Assembly (NCBI GenBank): GCA_018645535.1
Contig: JABGWN010000148.1
Span: 1 to 7,520, forward strand
Source of the DNA: Methanobacteriota archaeon
GTDB lineage: Archaea; Thermoplasmatota; Poseidoniia; Poseidoniales; Poseidoniaceae
Reading direction: 5' to 3'
DNA: 7,520 nucleotides
The notes under the pieces were generated by a model. The model was given only the letters and a program-made list of their open reading frames with translations, searched no databases and was not told the origin of the DNA. The translations under genes were made by a program, and so were the position numbers. This document shows, piece by piece, positions 4,980 to 7,520 of this stretch. Position 1 is the stretch's first letter, and every line of letters begins with the position of its first letter.

Positions 4980-7520
4980 ATGAGGAAAGGCAAGATTGTG
5001 CTTCATTTCGTCATAACGGGTTTCATCCTTCTTGGAACAATCCAACCAAACCCATCTCTGTTCGGAACACAGCACTCTGAAGTTGAGCATGCTAGTGGCG
5101 AGGAGACAACGTTTACTGATCCTGGATTTCTCCTCAACAAAGTAGCAAGAAACGCAACTATCTCAGAACTAGAACTTGTACGACCTGAGATAACTTGGTC
5201 ACCAACGACAGGAGGGGGCCTTTTGATTACCAGAGCACATGGTTGCATGGCTCATGATACAACAAATGATCTCGTCTACCTTATGGGAGGAAAAACGGAC
5301 CCAGACCCTCAGCAACAAAACGATGAGGCCGCTACGAATTTGATTGAAATCTTCAATATTTCAACAGAGACATGGAGTCTCTCTTCATCAAGTATGCCAA
5401 ACAGTCAACAATACCATGAATGTGTGCAAGTTAATGACAAGGTATACTCGATTGGTGATTGGTATCCAAGTTCAAATCCTGCACAAAAATCCACTGGACA
5501 AATGCAAGTCTATGACATCTTAACTGAGTCATGGACCGCAACACCGCCTGCAATGCCAGCAACGAAAGAAGTGGGTAATTTTGGAATGGCTGCAATCGGA
5601 ACAAAAATCTACATCGCTGGTGGCGTACAAAACGCATCTGCAAATGATGTTACAGATCGATTACTGGAGTACGATACCCTTACCGGAACATGGACTGAAC
5701 TGGCGAATATGTCTTACAAGCGATTTGCTTTCCCATTGGTTGAATACCACGGAAAGTTGTACGCATTCGGTGGTTTAGAAGGAGCCTATTCATGGGCAGG
5801 ACAACCAGTCCTCAATACATCTGAAGTCTATGATCCAGCAACTGACACATGGGCAAATCTTCCGAATATGTCCTTCCATATGTTTGGAATGGCATCATCA
5901 GTCCATAATGATGAAATTGTGCTAATCGGAGGCCATGATAAGAACGCAAAGTCAAAAGAAACATGGGGATATCTTCCAGAATCCAATCAGTGGAGACGTC
6001 ATGATGATCTCTCAATAGGCGTGTTCGACTTAGCAGCGATTGATGTGGATGGATTAACTGTCTTTGCAGGTGGTGACGTCTCAAATAATCCGTATTTTTC
6101 TACGTGGGGAATAGTCTACTTGGACGAGAGTGAAATCGCACCAAGAATCAACAATCATACAGGTTGGATTTCATCTCCTGTAAATGTCCTCTCAAGCACT
6201 GAACATGGTTCTGGCTCCCTCATGTGGATGAGCCTGGCAGGAACAGAACCAACTGGGACGACATTAGGTCTACAGTATAGAATATCCAACTCGGAATCAG
6301 GACTAGCCAGTGAAACGTGGAACCCAGTTGATACAACGAATCCAGCAAATCTAGCCCTGCTCGGAATAGGAAACCATTCGCTTTCAGCCATCGCAGCAAG
6401 CGACAATGGACTCATGGAATACAGGATACAGATGTTCACAGAAGAAGTTCAGGATTGGATCATCCCAGATTTGGACTCAATAAAATGGGGAGCTGAAGAA
6501 GCAGCATTTGCCTTGAATAACCCCGCTGCAATCCAACCAAATGCGCCACACATCACATTTTCAACGCATCATGCAGCGATGGAAGACCAACTCACATCAC
6601 TTGCAGTGTTTGAATTTGCAATGATTAAGGCCACGTCAGAAGGTTTCTTCTATCCAAATGCTGAATGGACAACTATTCGAGTATCATCGGATGGATCGAT
6701 TACAGATGTTAGCGACACAGACGGATTGCTAAAGACGAATACAATCACTATGCCTGCACCGATCAATGGCGTCCAAACAGTCAATTGGGCGATGTCCTTC
6801 AACGACATGGATTCAGACAAGATCCTCATTCGCACTTCGACTGAAGGGGTCGCAACGTCAACATATACACATCCCACACCTGTAGACATAGACCGTACTG
6901 TTTCCGTATTCATCAATGAAGTGACATCGAATTTCTCAACCCAAGGCGACGAATCGATTGAGGCGAATGAAGTCATTATTGGAGGGTCGACACTTACCGT
7001 ATCAGTCGACCATGGATATGCGACCAGTGGACTTCGGCCATTGTCGAACAACATCAAGGTACGAGTCAATGTCGACATCGCTGGAGAAACACCTGGGGAT
7101 GTGAACCAACCAATCGCTTGGTACAATACTTCAACAGCGTATGTTAATCTCAATAGTAATCAACAAACGGAATTCTTAACTACGCTTCCTTCCAACATAT
7201 CAGGAACTGCTTACATAACAATAGATGCGCAAACAATCGATGCTATCACCCTGCAAACGGATTCACAAATATCCACATTCACCTTGGATTCCTTTGCTCC
7301 AATTCTTGCAACAACATCACCGATTTCCGATTCATATCTTAACATTGAAAACAATCGTAGCGTCGAAATGAACGTATTAGATCTCGCTGGATTTGGCGAA
7401 GATGCAATTCAAACATGGGTATGGATGAAAGGCATCCATGATTCGAACTCGAATGGTGTTTCAGAACCAAGTGAGCGAATCAATGTTCCAAACGAGGTCA
7501 TCAACATAGGAACTGCATGG
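4980..7520 (+). CDS. Secreted kelch-repeat surface protein (3' end beyond window)
   Basis: The frame is open for 847 codons and leaves the window, so this is the N-terminal part of a very large exported protein. The start MRKGK followed by the hydrophobic VLHFVITGFILLGTI (about 7-21) is a signal peptide with no lipobox. Residues about 85-380 form a kelch propeller: the blade-core Gly pairs fall at 103, 214, 264, 317 and 364, with a degenerate Gly-Asp at 159. Spacing is 47-56 residues, with repeated YD/TW elements (VYDILTESW, YDTLTGTW, VYDPATDTW). Residues about 387-847 look like tandem beta-sandwich, Ig-like domains. An EF-hand-like loop DSNSNGVSEPSE (821-832) suggests calcium binding. At least eleven N-x-S/T sequons fit a glycosylated surface protein. 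In-frame ATGs at 4962 and 4947 would lengthen the basic N-terminus. It is divergent from the HEAT unit. Its ligand is unknown; being a sortase target is possible but untestable here. Confidence 0.85.
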   Translation, partial: MRKGKIVLHFVITGFILLGTIQPNPSLFGTQHSEVEHASGEETTFTDPGFLLNKVARNATISELELVRPEITWSPTTGGGLLITRAHGCMAHDTTNDLVYLMGGKTDPDPQQQNDEAATNLIEIFNISTETWSLSSSSMPNSQQYHECVQVNDKVYSIGDWYPSSNPAQKSTGQMQVYDILTESWTATPPAMPATKEVGNFGMAAIGTKIYIAGGVQNASANDVTDRLLEYDTLTGTWTELANMSYKRFAFPLVEYHGKLYAFGGLEGAYSWAGQPVLNTSEVYDPATDTWANLPNMSFHMFGMASSVHNDEIVLIGGHDKNAKSKETWGYLPESNQWRRHDDLSIGVFDLAAIDVDGLTVFAGGDVSNNPYFSTWGIVYLDESEIAPRINNHTGWISSPVNVLSSTEHGSGSLMWMSLAGTEPTGTTLGLQYRISNSESGLASETWNPVDTTNPANLALLGIGNHSLSAIAASDNGLMEYRIQMFTEEVQDWIIPDLDSIKWGAEEAAFALNNPAAIQPNAPHITFSTHHAAMEDQLTSLAVFEFAMIKATSEGFFYPNAEWTTIRVSSDGSITDVSDTDGLLKTNTITMPAPINGVQTVNWAMSFNDMDSDKILIRTSTEGVATSTYTHPTPVDIDRTVSVFINEVTSNFSTQGDESIEANEVIIGGSTLTVSVDHGYATSGLRPLSNNIKVRVNVDIAGETPGDVNQPIAWYNTSTAYVNLNSNQQTEFLTTLPSNISGTAYITIDAQTIDAITLQTDSQISTFTLDSFAPILATTSPISDSYLNIENNRSVEMNVLDLAGFGEDAIQTWVWMKGIHDSNSNGVSEPSERINVPNEVINIGTAW

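Noticed and set aside
4467..5080. Plus-strand open frames of 115 and 154 codons
   Set aside because: They lie antisense to the HEAT gene or run across the divergent gap, have Ser/Arg-rich compositions typical of shadow frames and show no family motif.
6650..7153. Minus-strand open frame of 167 codons
   Set aside because: It is antisense to the kelch/beta-sandwich gene, which has a coherent protein over the whole stretch; the frame has no motif or ribosome site.
1..7520. tRNA genes, CRISPR array, insertion sequence or prophage
   Set aside because: No cloverleaf-like sequence, regular spaced repeats, transposase motifs or flanking inverted repeats were seen; all gaps are short and genes are densely packed.

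Overview
The window most likely comes from a planktonic archaeon, probably a Marine Group II / Poseidoniales-type euryarchaeote. This is an inference from four things: an exosortase/archaeosortase-family membrane transpeptidase; a very long, sequon-rich secreted kelch/beta-sandwich protein; a HEAT-repeat protein next to a DEAD-box RNA helicase; and a translation-signal pattern in which genes internal to operons carry GAGGT or AAGGAG Shine-Dalgarno sites while the genes opening each transcription unit mostly do not. A bacterium carrying an exosortase cannot be excluded from the sequence alone. No tRNA, rRNA, insertion sequence, CRISPR array or long repeat is visible. Every gap between genes is 106 bp or shorter, so there is no unexplained stretch above 300 bases.

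Layout. Bases 1-772 (minus strand) hold a tusA-like sulfur-carrier gene followed, with an 11-bp overlap, by ribA (GTP cyclohydrolase II), which runs off the left edge. A 94-bp divergent gap (773-866) separates them from a plus-strand exosortase/archaeosortase-family gene (867-1925). That gene ends stop-to-stop, with zero bases between, against a minus-strand unit of three genes read from right to left: a HEAT-repeat protein (4873-3659), a 67-residue uncharacterised basic protein (3608-3405) and a DEAD-box RNA helicase (3344-1926). The gap before the helicase contains a perfect 8-bp-stem hairpin. A second divergent gap (4874-4979) leads to a plus-strand secreted protein (4980 to the right edge) with a signal peptide, a six-repeat kelch propeller and a long beta-rich region; it is still open at 847 codons.

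How the parts may work together. The sortase-like enzyme and the giant exported protein suggest a cell-surface processing theme, but the C-terminus where a sorting signal would lie is outside the window. The HEAT/67-residue/helicase unit looks like an RNA-metabolism or RNP module. The two divergent gaps share an 18-bp near-identical element (16 of 18 positions), the strongest non-coding signal here; it could be a common promoter or regulator site linking the flanking genes.
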